A stretch of DNA of 64,000 nucleotides. Origin: Akkermansia muciniphila (GTDB lineage: Bacteria; Verrucomicrobiota; Verrucomicrobiia; Verrucomicrobiales; Akkermansiaceae). Shown here piece by piece: positions 24,328-34,137 of this stretch (the stretch's first letter is position 1; each line of letters opens with the position of its first letter). The stretch is taken from positions 62,001-126,000 of the forward strand of contig NZ_PJKB01000001.1 in assembly GCF_002884975.1 (NCBI RefSeq), read 5' to 3'. The translations under genes were made by a program, and so were the position numbers. The notes under the pieces were generated by a model. It did no database searches and was not told the origin of the DNA. It saw only the letters and a program-made list of their open reading frames with translations.

Positions 24328-24721
24328 TTTAAAAATAGTTTTATTACAGAAATAGAAACCTCCGGGCATACATCTGTTGAGCCGGAGAAGGTCATGCAGC
24401 CGTCCTGCGGCATGCGCGGCGCGGCGGCGGACGGGCAGGACAAAGAGGGAAACAAAAGAGTGGCTCCGGGCCTGAAAGGCCCGGAGCCACGGGAAAAACG
24501 CCGTGCGCCAGCGTAGATGGAATACGGATGCCCCGGGTTGGAATTCCAGCATGACACCCATTCTTCCGCTCCGGTCCGGATGGCGCTGCCCGCCTCCGGC
24601 TATCTGGAAAACTATTCCGTTATTGGGAAAGGAACATCTGGAAAAAGTCGGCTGCACGGGGCACGGCCTGTGACAACAGGAGCATGGCGGCAGGAAGGAG
24701 GGAGAGAAAGTCCCGGGATCC
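24328..24721. other. Intergenic stretch with one terminator
   Basis: Between the DUF488 gene and the O-antigen-ligase-type gene I see only the terminator at 24451-24490; the remaining bases show no coding pattern on either strand. Confidence 0.5.
24451..24490 (-). terminator. Terminator of the O-antigen-ligase-type gene
   Basis: A perfect 13-bp stem GTGGCTCCGGGCC (24460-24472) / GGCCCGGAGCCAC (24478-24490) with a 5-nt loop TGAAA. On the minus strand it is followed by TCTTTTGTTT. It is the longest uninterrupted G+C-rich stem of this stretch. Confidence 0.85.
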
Positions 24722-26671
24722 CTACTTCCGCCAGGAGGAATCGGGAACCGCTCCGCGGGACTGCAGCGTCAGGATCAGCATCTTGAGCTCGCTGAGGCGC
24801 AGGTCATGTTCTTTCCTGACCTCGGGATCCAGGGCCCCGTAAAACAGCCACTGGTCCGTCTGGGCGGACATTATTTCCTGCGCCGTCAGGGCCATGGACA
24901 GAGCCTGCCCCGGGGACCGGGAGGCGGAAATCGCGCTCCAGGAATACAGCATATTGGTGTAAATGGTGGTCCAGGCGAACATACGGTCGTCAAACCTGCC
25001 GGGATCCAGATACGGGCGCAGCATCTGTTCCGCCTCCGTGTAGCGCCCCTGATGGATGTAAAGCAGGCTCTTGGCCGCTACCATTCCATGGTTGCCGGGG
25101 CTCAAAAGTTCCGCCTCTTCCTCCTGCCGCTCCAGCTCCCTGAGACGGGCCTGGTCCGGAGCCGGAGAACTGCCCGTGGCATGCAGGATGCTGCGCCGCA
25201 CCAGGTCCGGATCCAGGCTGGCGGAAGCGGCTTCTTCCAGCATGGGGAGCCGTCCGTCGGAGGAAGGAGGGGCGGCGTGCAGGGAGGCCTTCCAGACCGG
25301 GAAGGCCAGGAAGGCGAAACAGAGGGCAAGAACTGCCAGCAGAAGGGCCGCGGAAGCCTGGACCCAGCGTCCGGCGCGCCGGGATGCCTTCACTCTGGAA
25401 AGGGAGGCGGTGCAGGTAATGCCGCAGCACAGGGCGCTGGCGCCCAGCAGGGCCGGATTATGCCAGATAAACTCCCCGTAGGCATGGAAGGCGGCGATGC
25501 ACAGCACGCAGAAAGCCGCGGGCCCCAGGGGATTGGTCCGCTGATGGCCGTCCGCCAGCTTCAGCACGCTGCGGAACCCGGAAAAGAGGAACAGGGCCAG
25601 CAGGGCCAGCATCAGCCCCAGTCCGGCATAGCCGTAGTCACAGGCGGCTTGCGCGTATTCATGGTGGGCAAAATTGGGGAGGCTGGCGCCGGAGAAGAAT
25701 TCCGTGGAAAGGTTGGTGAACATCCTGCTGCCGTGGCCGGTCCACGGCGCCTGGTCCGCCAGAGCCCATGCCAGCTTGGACAGGTCCAGCCGGCTGCCGA
25801 AGGAGAATATGTCCAGCAGGGAACCCAGTTTTCCGGCCCCGTTCGCCAGGTCCAGCACGGCGTACGCGGCTCCAAAGAAGAGAAGGAGGATGAACAGGAT
25901 GGCTGCCGCGTAAAACTTCCTGTTATTGCGGAATACGCTGGACGTATAAATGAAGAAGCAGAGGGTGACGCCGGCCAGGGCGTTCGGAAAGGCGGAACGG
26001 GAGCTGCAGGTGAAAGAGACGAGGATGAGCGCCAGCCCCGTAAACAGGGCGGCACCCCATTTTCTGGCGGACGCCATGCTATAGGCGCAAAGGAAAAACC
26101 CCGTGATGGACAGGAAATGGGCGGAAAAATTCTTGTAGCCGAAAAGGCCGATATTGCGCAGCTCCGTGCCGAACAGGGAATAATCCGGCCTGAACCAGGA
26201 AGCCTCCGTTCCCGTCACGTTCTGGTACCCCCACAGCAGGGCGTTCAGCAATCCGAGGAATGCCGCCAGCAGGGGAAGAATGCTCTTCTTCCCGTCGCCC
26301 GCGCCCGCATACGCCCCGGCCATGAACATGACCATGGCAGTGGTGATCAGGCCCAGGTCCGCCACGCTCTCATAATAAAACCAGGGGGAAAGCCACGCGC
26401 GCAGGAAAAAATAACCGCCCCCCAGCCCCAGCGCGAGCCAGCCCGCCAGGCCGGGGCTGGGAATCTTGTCTCCCCGGATGATGCAGAAGCAGAACAGCAG
26501 AAGAGCCGCTGCCAAAAGGCAGGCAGGAAGAAAAAGGGTGTGCCATTCCCCCCCCGCGGCAGTCGTTGCCAGGGAAAGGTAAAAAAGGGCCAGAAGCGCG
26601 GTCAGCACCTTTCCGGCGGTGGTTTCAGCAATGCGCGGCGCGGGGGACTTGCTGGGGATGGGGTCTGGCAT
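24722..26671 (-). CDS. O-antigen-ligase/Wzy_C-type membrane protein with TPR-like tail
   Basis: A 649-residue polytopic membrane protein. About eleven hydrophobic helices fill residues 20-460. Between them is an extracytoplasmic region with SFGSRLDLSKLAWALADQ and GHGSRMFTN, the place and type of sequence (R and H) of the Wzy_C/WaaL core. After the last helices, residues 480-649 are soluble and helical, with TPR-like segments (YIHQGRYTEAEQML). The family joins O-antigen or related glycans to lipid or protein acceptors. No other glycan gene is near. ATG 26671 is preferred to a TTG 36 bp upstream. Confidence 0.8.
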   Translation of the reverse strand: MPDPIPSKSPAPRIAETTAGKVLTALLALFYLSLATTAAGGEWHTLFLPACLLAAALLLFCFCIIRGDKIPSPGLAGWLALGLGGGYFFLRAWLSPWFYYESVADLGLITTAMVMFMAGAYAGAGDGKKSILPLLAAFLGLLNALLWGYQNVTGTEASWFRPDYSLFGTELRNIGLFGYKNFSAHFLSITGFFLCAYSMASARKWGAALFTGLALILVSFTCSSRSAFPNALAGVTLCFFIYTSSVFRNNRKFYAAAILFILLLFFGAAYAVLDLANGAGKLGSLLDIFSFGSRLDLSKLAWALADQAPWTGHGSRMFTNLSTEFFSGASLPNFAHHEYAQAACDYGYAGLGLMLALLALFLFSGFRSVLKLADGHQRTNPLGPAAFCVLCIAAFHAYGEFIWHNPALLGASALCCGITCTASLSRVKASRRAGRWVQASAALLLAVLALCFAFLAFPVWKASLHAAPPSSDGRLPMLEEAASASLDPDLVRRSILHATGSSPAPDQARLRELERQEEEAELLSPGNHGMVAAKSLLYIHQGRYTEAEQMLRPYLDPGRFDDRMFAWTTIYTNMLYSWSAISASRSPGQALSMALTAQEIMSAQTDQWLFYGALDPEVRKEHDLRLSELKMLILTLQSRGAVPDSSWRK

Positions 26672-26825
26672 GGCTGAATGTGGGCTGGATGGCGGAAACG
26701 CAGGCAAACAGTATAGACGCGGGGAACTCCGTTGCCAAGAGCAAGCTTCCGGGGAAGGTGGGCATGGCCGTCAAAAGATACCATAGAGAACCTTGTCCAT
26801 CCCGTTTCCCGGGAAGCACGGTCCC

Positions 26826-28733
26826 TCACGCCTGGATGCCGAATTTGCGCTTGATCTCCGGAACGGAATAATTAACCAGCGTAGGCTTGCCGCCCGGCGT
26901 GCAGTACGGTACTTCGCAGGCCAGCAATTCTTTCAGGATGGCAGGTGCGCGGTGCGGGGGGATACGTTCCTTCCATGCGGATTTCCTGGCAATTTCCCCG
27001 ATGAAAGTTTCATAGGCCATGCGTTTGGCGTTCCGGCTGAATTCGGACTGCGTGAGGCGGTCTACCAGCTCCAGAAGGAACGCGCGGGCGTTGTCCAGCT
27101 CCAGCAGGGCGGGAAGGGATTCTATCCTGATGGTGTTCTGCCCGAAGGGGGTGACGGTCATTCCAGCCTGGTCAAAATGGGGGGCGAACTGCTGGATAAC
27201 GGCAAAATCACGCGGGTCCAGGTCCAGCATCACCGGGTCCAGAAGCTGCTGGGACGGCATCGGCGCTTCCCGGTGCGCGCGCAGCCGTTCAAAGATGATG
27301 CGCTCCCGGGCCGCCCTGGGATGCATCAGCACCAGCCCTTCCGGCGTTTCAAACAGGGCGAACTGCTGGCGGAGGGTTCCCATGTAAGTGAATCCGGCGG
27401 AGGCGTCCCTTTCCGGCGCTGCCTTTCCGCATGCGCTTTGTGGGGAGCCGGTTTCCGTCTTATGCTGAAAATCCAGCCGTCCCTGGGTGGCGGGAACCTG
27501 TTTCAGTGGAATGGGCCGGAGGGGCGCCACGGGCACGGTTCTGCGGGTCTGGCTGGTTCCGGCAGGGGAGGAAACAGGAGTACACGGGGAGGAAGGGGAG
27601 GAAGCCGTACAGGCTTTTGCCGGAAAAGGCGGCAGGGGATGAACCGTCCGGAGGGCTTTTTCCTCACGCGGTGCGGAGGGCGGCGCTTCCGGAAGATGCC
27701 TTTCCGTGTCCGGTCCTGCGGCGGGAGCGTGGATTTCCCGGCGGGCATGTTTCTGGAGGGTGTTGGAGACCGCCTCCACAATGGTATTCACCACGTCTGC
27801 GGACCGGCGGAACCGGACCTCCTTCTTGGCGGGATGCACATTTACGTCCACCAGCGCGGGTTCCACCTCCATGTACAGGAACAGCGCCGGATGCAGCCCG
27901 GTGGGAAAGCCGCCGTAACCGTCACGGATGGCCCGGTTGATAAGCTGGTCTTCCACGGGCCGGGTATTCATGAAAACGTACTGCCCCTTTCTGGTGCGCC
28001 TGGCTTCGGAAAGCGGGAGCAGGAAACCCGTGACGGAAATGCCGGGGCCGATGGCCGGTTCTATCGGGATCAGGGCCGCCGCCGTAGCCGCATCCGTCAG
28101 CGCAGAAATGCGGACGCGCAGGTCCGCCGTGGCCGGCAGGTCAAAAATAAGCTGGTCATCCCGCTTGTAAGTAAAGCGCACCTGGGGGTAGGCCAGGGCG
28201 TGCAGGCGCAGCTGGTGCTCCACATGGGAGGCCTCCGTCTCTGCGGACTTCAGGAACTTGCGACGCGCCGGGGTATTGTAAAACAGGTCGGAAACCTCAA
28301 TGGCGGTGCCGGGGGAGACGCCGGAGCTTCTCGGCTCATGTTCCTGGCCTCCGTCAATGCGTATTTCCCAGCCTTCCAGCTCCTGCGCCTGCCTGGTGCA
28401 GAGCTTGAAGCGGGACACGCTGGCAATGCTGGGAATGGCCTCCCCGCGGAACCCCAGGTGCGTGATTTCAAAAAGGTCCTCCAGGGAGGAAAGCTTGCTG
28501 GTGGCGTGGCGCTTGGCGCACAATTGGGTGTCTTCCCGGGACATGCCGCAGCCGTCATCCGTCACCTTGATCAGGCCTACGCCCCCGCGGCGTATCTCCA
28601 CCCGTACGGCTTTGGCTCCGGCGTCCAGGCTGTTTTCCACCAGCTCCTTCACGACGGAGGCGGGGCGTTCCACCACCTCGCCCGCCGCCACCTGGCTGGC
28701 AAGAGTGGAAGACATGACGTGGATGGAGGGCAT
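26826..28733 (-). CDS. mutL: DNA mismatch repair protein MutL
   Basis: A 635-residue MutL. The N-terminal GHKL ATPase is complete: ENSLDAGA (motif I), DDGCGM, and LGFRGEAIPSIASVS. A long Pro-rich linker covers about 330-440, followed by the C-terminal dimerisation domain. The endonuclease motif found in most non-enterobacterial MutL proteins, DQHA(X)2E(X)4E, is not conserved: the equivalent residues 471-477 read HPRAARE, and the usual CPHGRP reads CTPGGKP. This MutL therefore resembles the nuclease-free E. coli type at that site. thiS begins just upstream. Confidence 0.94.
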   Translation of the reverse strand: MPSIHVMSSTLASQVAAGEVVERPASVVKELVENSLDAGAKAVRVEIRRGGVGLIKVTDDGCGMSREDTQLCAKRHATSKLSSLEDLFEITHLGFRGEAIPSIASVSRFKLCTRQAQELEGWEIRIDGGQEHEPRSSGVSPGTAIEVSDLFYNTPARRKFLKSAETEASHVEHQLRLHALAYPQVRFTYKRDDQLIFDLPATADLRVRISALTDAATAAALIPIEPAIGPGISVTGFLLPLSEARRTRKGQYVFMNTRPVEDQLINRAIRDGYGGFPTGLHPALFLYMEVEPALVDVNVHPAKKEVRFRRSADVVNTIVEAVSNTLQKHARREIHAPAAGPDTERHLPEAPPSAPREEKALRTVHPLPPFPAKACTASSPSSPCTPVSSPAGTSQTRRTVPVAPLRPIPLKQVPATQGRLDFQHKTETGSPQSACGKAAPERDASAGFTYMGTLRQQFALFETPEGLVLMHPRAARERIIFERLRAHREAPMPSQQLLDPVMLDLDPRDFAVIQQFAPHFDQAGMTVTPFGQNTIRIESLPALLELDNARAFLLELVDRLTQSEFSRNAKRMAYETFIGEIARKSAWKERIPPHRAPAILKELLACEVPYCTPGGKPTLVNYSVPEIKRKFGIQA

Positions 28734-28773
28734 GGCTGCAGCGGATTGGGAAGGAAATATCGGAATCGGGGTA

Positions 28774-28986
28774 CTAGCCTCCGGCGACGATGGACACGAT
28801 CTCCACCCGGTCCCCGGGAGCGACGGTCACCCCGGGAAAGTCCTGCGGAAGGAGGGCGGAGCCATTGTGTTCCACCACCACGGGGGTGTTGTTCAAGCTC
28901 AAGAGTTCCAGAAGCCGGGAAACGGAACAGGGTTCCGCCAGTCCATACGGGGCTCCGTTCAGCGTGATGTCGTTCTGGGCTGCCAT
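28774..28986 (-). CDS. thiS: ThiS sulfur-carrier protein
   Basis: A 70-residue ubiquitin-like protein ending in VAGG, the C-terminal Gly-Gly that is adenylated and thiocarboxylated to supply sulfur for the thiamine thiazole. The fold features ITLNGAPY, LLELLSLNNTPVVVEHNG and GDRVEIVSIVAGG fit ThiS. ATG 28986 is the correct length for the family. No thiG, thiF or thiH is next to it; the ThiF-like TcdA at 46-47 kb is a tRNA enzyme and probably not its partner. Confidence 0.88.
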   Translation of the reverse strand: MAAQNDITLNGAPYGLAEPCSVSRLLELLSLNNTPVVVEHNGSALLPQDFPGVTVAPGDRVEIVSIVAGG

Positions 28987-29090
28987 GGCGGGGCCAATAT
29001 ACCACAACGGGCGGGAGAATCCAGAAACATACCATGGGGATGGCGTAAAAAAGATTCCGGTTCAAGACGGAAGGAAAAGGAAAAACCTGG

Positions 29091-29163
29091 CATCGCGTAC
29101 GGGACTCGAACCCGTGTTGCCCGCGTGAAAGGCGGGAGTCCTAGACCGCTAGACGAACGCGAC
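29091..29163 (-). tRNA. tRNA-Glu (anticodon UUC)
   Basis: 73 nt. The acceptor stem GUCGCGU/ACGCGAU has one G-U pair, the anticodon arm is CCCGC-CUUUCAC-GCGGG with anticodon UUC, and the T arm is ACGGG-UUCGAGU-CCCGU. CCA is not encoded. It feeds both translation and the HemA pathway. Confidence 0.96.
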
Positions 29164-29191
29164 TTGAACCGGTTTTATTACAGCATCTTGG

Positions 29192-29263
29192 AGGCGGGGG
29201 CGGGAATCGAACCCGCGAATAACGATTTTGCAGACCGTTGCCTTACCACTTGGCCACCCCGCC
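29192..29263 (-). tRNA. tRNA-Cys (anticodon GCA)
   Basis: 72 nt. The acceptor stem is GGCGGGG/CCCCGCC with U as discriminator, the anticodon arm ACGGU-CUGCAAA-AUCGU has anticodon GCA, and the T arm is GCGGG-UUCGAUU-CCCGC. CCA is not encoded. It lies 28 bp upstream of tRNA-Glu and is probably co-transcribed with it. Confidence 0.96.
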
Positions 29264-29531
29264 GCTGATGTTGTGCGCGGATACTAGGGGAAAGAACCGC
29301 GGGTGTCAATCTCGTTTTTGGAAAAGATGCGCTGTTTCTGCGGAAGGCTTGCGTGGAATCCCATCAGCTTTATTCGGAAAAATACGGATAGAAGCGGAAT
29401 GATATGGAAGCAGCGCCGAATGGCGCGGCAGGGAGGTTCCAGAGGAGAATGTCCCTCTCCCCGGCATTGGTGGAAAGATCAACCGGAGCCTGGGGGAGAT
29501 AGCCTTTTCCGCGCCCTGTTCACGGGAACAG

Positions 29532-30110
29532 TCAGCGGTTGGACAGCAGCTGCTTCATGTCCGGAAGGCGGAAGTGCAGGGGAGGAAGTTCCGCCTCCAG
29601 GGCGGCGGATTTTTCCTTCCGCAGGGTTTCCGCACCTTCTTCCAGCTTCCGGGCTTCAGCCAGGATTCTGCGTATTTCCTGCCGTCCGCGGCCTATGTGG
29701 GAGGCGGCGCGGACAGGATCAGGCGTGAATTCCGGTCCTCCCTTGAGGTATTTTTCAAAGTATTGCTGGTAGCGTTCCGCCAGTTCCCGCCCCCTGGCAA
29801 AGAGCCGGCGGTCTTCCTCCACATAGGCCACCACGGCGGGGTCCACGTCTTTCGTGTCCAGGTCCGCCAGTTCTTCATCCCGTTCCCGCAGCAGGTCCGC
29901 CGCGTCCCTGCTGCTTTCCGCCAGGCCCGGAAGGGTGGGGTTCTTTTTCAATTTCAGGAGGCGCTGTACAAGCGCGTCGCTCTTTTCCGAATATTCCGTA
30001 TTGATGTCAGCCGCTTTTTTCCAGTAGGAGACGGTGGGATCGCCGCAGGAGGCCATCAGGAGGGCGGCCAGCACGGGGAGCATGCGGCGCAGGCAGGTAA
30101 AGGGAGTCAT
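29532..30110 (-). CDS. Lipoprotein, helical, unknown function
   Basis: A 192-residue protein with a lipoprotein signal: hydrophobic MLPVLAALL then the lipobox MASC-GD. The mature part is strongly charged and helical (RERDEELADLDTKD, RELAERYQQYFEKYL, EARKLEEGAETLRKE), probably a coiled-coil bundle in the periplasm. No domain is recognised. It is the gene just after the kinase/Sel1 gene on the same strand, with an 85-bp gap, so it could be expressed with the kinase cluster. Confidence 0.72.
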   Translation of the reverse strand: MTPFTCLRRMLPVLAALLMASCGDPTVSYWKKAADINTEYSEKSDALVQRLLKLKKNPTLPGLAESSRDAADLLRERDEELADLDTKDVDPAVVAYVEEDRRLFARGRELAERYQQYFEKYLKGGPEFTPDPVRAASHIGRGRQEIRRILAEARKLEEGAETLRKEKSAALEAELPPLHFRLPDMKQLLSNR

Positions 30111-30195
30111 GTTCCTCTTGTAGCATTCCCGTGATGGGAATCAAGGATGTTTTATGGTTTCCCGGCTTCTGTTCCTTATGAAAGGATACTGAACC

Positions 30196-32949
30196 TTAAT
30201 TGGTTCCGTTTCTGGAACGTTTCTTTTCCGCGGGTGGTGGCATTTCCACCACGCCGCTGCTGGCTCCGGGCGTCAGCAGGATTTCCACCTCCAGGGGCAG
30301 GGTAGTATCCGCCAGCAGTCCTTCCGGAATGGAGATGCCGATGGGGGCGGAGCTTTTGCCGGGCAATACTTCCTGGGGGGAAATGATGTCCAGAATGAGG
30401 CGCCCGTGCTGGAGAATGTTGATCTTACTAATGGAGAAGGCGTCTTTCATGCCGGTGTTATGCAGCGTGACGCCCTTGAGCCGGGTGGGGGCAAACGGCC
30501 CCGGAATGGTGAACCGCAGGATGGTGGATTCTCCGGAGGCAAGCGGCAGGGGGAGCCAGTACGCCGCAATGTCCGCCCTGGGGTTCAGGCTGTCCGTGAG
30601 GTAGCCGGACCCGTTGAGGCGTTCCATCATGAGGTGGGAAAGTTCCGAGGACGCGGGCACGCCCCACCCCTGTGAGTACATGAGGGAGAGCAGGTACATG
30701 GCCTCCTGGTCCCGGTACTGGACCGCCATTCTCAGGAACCGCGCCGCCTGGGCGTAATCACGTGAGGCCAGGGGCGGCTGCTGGGGCAGGCGGGGGAAGT
30801 AGGAGGGGATGTCCATAAGCAGGATGCCCAGTTCCTTCATGGCCTCATAGCATCCTCCGGTGGCGGAACGGTAGAGCCATTCCACGCCTTCTTCAGGCCG
30901 GGGGCCTCCGGGGCAGTCCGGAGACATGAGGGCTTTCCCCAATACCTGCTGGGCAATGGGGTACCCGGCCCTGGACAGTTGTTCCAGAGCCGCCAGCGTG
31001 TCCGGCGTGATGTCCGCATGGTTCAGGACGTCTCCGTGGCCCGGGGTGGGCGTAGTGACCGCCGCCACCAGCCCCTTGTAAACCGGGTCATGCAGCAGGG
31101 CAGGCTCCGGCGCAGGCGGCGCGGCGATGAAGCGGATCTTGGGGAATGTCTCTTCCGTGCGCTCCGCCTCGCTTTTGAAACAGGACATTTGCATGGGAAC
31201 GGCCTTGTGGGCCGCAGTTTCAAAGGTGTACGTGTAAACGCGGTCCGTGGACAGTTCCGGGAGGGACGGGAAGAAGAACGTGCTGGTGGACTGTCCCGGC
31301 ACCGTGAAGGAGGGAACCGGGTTGACGGAGCGGTCCACGAGGGTGCCGTTGGAGTCCCGGATGGTCAGGTGGAGCTCCCCTCCGCCGGAGGAAGGCGGCG
31401 TGATTTGAAGATAAATGCACGAGATGCGCAGTTTTTCCGGCAGGATGGAGGGGAGGCCGGAACGGGTGAGGATCGTATCATCAAGGCGCAGGTGGAATTC
31501 CTGGAGCGTCCGCGGTTCCAGCGCTGCGTCTTCCGTCATTTTAAGTTCCGGAATGCGGATGGACGCCAGGTCCCGGGGCGGGGCCGGCAGTTCCCGTCCA
31601 TTGGAATTGGCGGCGGGTTGCTGGATGGCCTCCTTGATCGTGTTGATGGTGGTGCCCATGGGGGCCTTCTTCACGTAGTCCATCAGGTAGACGGCTCCGG
31701 CGGCCAGCAGGAGGGTGCAGGCGCTGCCCACCATCAGGTACATCATGTGGCGGTTGCGGCGGAGGGTGCGCGCCGACAGCCTGCGGGAGGCGGAATGGAG
31801 GCCGCCCGGACTGGCGGCGGGATGGTTGTTTCCCGGTTTTTTTTCAGCGCAGGGGCGCGGCATCCCTTCCGGATGGATGTAGTGAATATCCGCCGGGGAT
31901 AAATGGATGGTGGCGGAGGATTCCTCCCCGGAAATGGCGCAGATGTCGTGAATCCATTCCCTGGCAGTCTGGTAGCGGCAGTTGATCTGGGGGGAGAGCG
32001 CCTTGTCCAGGGACAGCAGGAACTGGCGGGAATAAAAACGTGTGAGCACGGGATCACTGTGCAGGGGCTGCATGCCGTCTTCCGACAGGCGCACTTCCGC
32101 CCGTTCCGGAGGATGGCCGGTGAGCAGGGCGTAAAAGGTGGCGCCTACGGAATAAAGGTCGCTCCAGGGGCCTATGTTCGTTTTTCCCAGAGCCTGTTCC
32201 GGGGAGGAATACCCCTGGGTGGTCAGGACGGTGGCGGCGTGCAGCTTCAGGGCGTGCCGCGCCGCGCCGAAGTCGATCAGCACGGGCGTGCCCTCCTCCG
32301 TCAGCAGGATGTTGCCGGGCTTGATGTCACGGTGGTAGATGTGCCGGGAATGGAGGTAGTCCAGAATACGGAGCAGGCGCGTCAGCAGCCCCTTGAGTTC
32401 GTCCTCCGTGTAACGGTGGCCCGTGCTGTGGAGCTTTTCCCCCAGAAAGTCCAGGGAGAGCCCGGTAATGTGCTCCATGGCGAAGTAGGCCGTGCCGTTG
32501 GCTTCAAAGACGGACAGGATTCTGACGATGCCGGGATGGTTGAGTTCCGCCAGCGTCTGGGCCTCGCTCAGGAAACTCTTCAGGGCCCAGGTGTAGTTTT
32601 CCAGGTCGTGCTCGTTGTTGGGCCGGATATGCCCGGTCAGCGGGTCCCGGTAGGAGCAGCTGGAGGGGAAGTTTTCCTTGATGACCACGTTGCGGTTCAG
32701 GAACAGGTCCTTGGCCAGGTACGTGATGCCGAAGCCTCCGCTGCCCAGGACGCGGATGATTTCATACTGTTCCAGGCGCGTGCCGGGGGCCAGCTCCCGC
32801 TGGTAAACGAAAAAGGCGCCTTTTTCTTCCGCATGGGGAAGAGGGGGGCGGCCGGGCAGAATCTGTTCCAGGCCTGTCGTCGGAGCGGGAGGCGGGACTT
32901 GCCCTGTCGTCCGGGGCTGGTCATCTGGCTGGCCTTCTTCTGCTGGCAT
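30196..32949 (-). CDS. Membrane Ser/Thr protein kinase with Sel1-like repeats
   Basis: A 917-residue Hanks-type kinase. After a Pro-rich head comes the kinase domain: Gly loop GSGGFGITYLAKD (69-81), Lys91 in VIKE, HRDIKPGNILL (206-216) and DFGAAR (226-231), all catalytic residues intact. A membrane helix (about 402-424) follows, then a long extracytoplasmic region including a beta-rich part and two or more Sel1/TPR-like helices (IAQQVLGKALMS; EEGVEWLYRSATGG; AQAARFLRMAVQYRDQEAM). The outer part probably senses a ligand or binds a partner. A ParA ATPase gene and a second kinase gene are upstream on the same strand. Confidence 0.9.
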   Translation of the reverse strand: MPAEEGQPDDQPRTTGQVPPPAPTTGLEQILPGRPPLPHAEEKGAFFVYQRELAPGTRLEQYEIIRVLGSGGFGITYLAKDLFLNRNVVIKENFPSSCSYRDPLTGHIRPNNEHDLENYTWALKSFLSEAQTLAELNHPGIVRILSVFEANGTAYFAMEHITGLSLDFLGEKLHSTGHRYTEDELKGLLTRLLRILDYLHSRHIYHRDIKPGNILLTEEGTPVLIDFGAARHALKLHAATVLTTQGYSSPEQALGKTNIGPWSDLYSVGATFYALLTGHPPERAEVRLSEDGMQPLHSDPVLTRFYSRQFLLSLDKALSPQINCRYQTAREWIHDICAISGEESSATIHLSPADIHYIHPEGMPRPCAEKKPGNNHPAASPGGLHSASRRLSARTLRRNRHMMYLMVGSACTLLLAAGAVYLMDYVKKAPMGTTINTIKEAIQQPAANSNGRELPAPPRDLASIRIPELKMTEDAALEPRTLQEFHLRLDDTILTRSGLPSILPEKLRISCIYLQITPPSSGGGELHLTIRDSNGTLVDRSVNPVPSFTVPGQSTSTFFFPSLPELSTDRVYTYTFETAAHKAVPMQMSCFKSEAERTEETFPKIRFIAAPPAPEPALLHDPVYKGLVAAVTTPTPGHGDVLNHADITPDTLAALEQLSRAGYPIAQQVLGKALMSPDCPGGPRPEEGVEWLYRSATGGCYEAMKELGILLMDIPSYFPRLPQQPPLASRDYAQAARFLRMAVQYRDQEAMYLLSLMYSQGWGVPASSELSHLMMERLNGSGYLTDSLNPRADIAAYWLPLPLASGESTILRFTIPGPFAPTRLKGVTLHNTGMKDAFSISKINILQHGRLILDIISPQEVLPGKSSAPIGISIPEGLLADTTLPLEVEILLTPGASSGVVEMPPPAEKKRSRNGTN

Positions 32950-33192
32950 GAGGGGAAGTTCCTGAAGCGGAAGCTGCGGGCATTCTCATATGCCGGATGC
33001 GGCAAGTCAAGGTGAATGCCTGTTTTCCTCCGTATCAGGACTGCCGCCTGTGCGTAGTATCTAAAACGGCGCAAGTGGAATGGAAGGAATAAACCTAAAG
33101 GGAGAGATGAAGGCGGGGATTCTTTCTGCCTTGCCCATCCTGTACGCCGTGCTTATGAAGTCCATTCCCGTGAAAGCCGACCCTTCACGTTT

Positions 33193-33963
33193 TCAGGATT
33201 TGTGGCGCCTGATAAATTCCCGTGCGGCTTTCAGATAGGCGTCCGCCGCCGTTCCGGAAGGATCATGTTCAAAGATGGTGTGGCCGAAGCTGGGCGCTTC
33301 CCCTAGCCGGATGGAGCGGGGAATGACCGTCTTGTACAGCATCTGGGGCAGGTGTTTTTCCACCTGGTCAATGACTTGGCGGGAGAGGTTGGTGCGACCG
33401 TCGTACATGGTCATCAGCACCCCTTCATGCCTGATGCGGGGATTGGCTCCGCTGGCGCAGATCTGCGCCGTCACGTGCAGGATTTTGGCCAGGCCTTCCA
33501 GCCCGAACCATTCGCACTGCAGGGGCGTCAGCACTTCGTCGCAGGCGGCCAGGGCGGAGGTCATCAGAACGCCCAGGGAGGGCGGCGTATCCATGATGCA
33601 GTAGTCGTACGCTTCCGACTCCCGCAGGGGAGCGAGCGTTTCCCGGAGCCGGGTCAGGTGGTTGCCGGACCGGGCCAGTTCTATTTCCACGCCGGCCAGG
33701 TCCATGGTGGAGGGGATGATGTCCAGCCGTTTTCTGCCGGAAGGCACAATGCACTCTTCCGCCGGGAGCTGGCCGAGCAGGGCCGGGTACAGGCTGGGCA
33801 TGTCTTTTCCGTCAATGCCCATGCCGCTGGTGGCATTGGCCTGCGGGTCCAGGTCAATGACCAGGATTTTCTTCTTCAGCTGGGCCAGGGCGGCGGCCAG
33901 GTTGATGGCCGTGGTGGTTTTTCCCACTCCCCCCTTCTGGTTGGCGATGGCGATGATTTTCAT
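33193..33963 (-). CDS. ParA/Soj-type ATPase (orphan)
   Basis: A 256-residue deviant-Walker ATPase. The signature [19 protein letters not shown] (8-26, both lysines present) is followed by DLDPQANAT and [14 protein letters not shown]. Chromosomal Soj proteins of this size work with ParB/parS to move origins, and others position protein complexes. No parB lies within the window. It sits between two membrane kinase genes (243 and 174 bp gaps), all transcribed the same way, so a role in positioning a membrane-linked complex, or regulation by phosphorylation, is a reasonable inference. Confidence 0.93.
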   Translation of the reverse strand: MKIIAIANQKGGVGKTTTAINLAAALAQLKKKILVIDLDPQANATSGMGIDGKDMPSLYPALLGQLPAEECIVPSGRKRLDIIPSTMDLAGVEIELARSGNHLTRLRETLAPLRESEAYDYCIMDTPPSLGVLMTSALAACDEVLTPLQCEWFGLEGLAKILHVTAQICASGANPRIRHEGVLMTMYDGRTNLSRQVIDQVEKHLPQMLYKTVIPRSIRLGEAPSFGHTIFEHDPSGTAADAYLKAAREFIRRHKS

Positions 33964-34137
33964 TCGGGAAAAGGGTGCGGGGAAAAGGTAGCATAACGGG
34001 AGGCCCTTTCAACCATTTTCCCGGAGAGGCCGTGAGGCCTGCGGGCCGCAGCGGACCTTTCCCTTTAGGGAACGGCTTGTTGCGTGGAACGGAGGAGCAG
34101 GGGAAAACCGCTGCAGAAGAGGTTGCATGCCCCGGCG

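Noticed and set aside
33107..33238. 43-codon plus frame after a GGGAGAG, overlapping the 3' end of the ParA gene
   Set aside because: It runs antisense into parA and no other evidence supports it.
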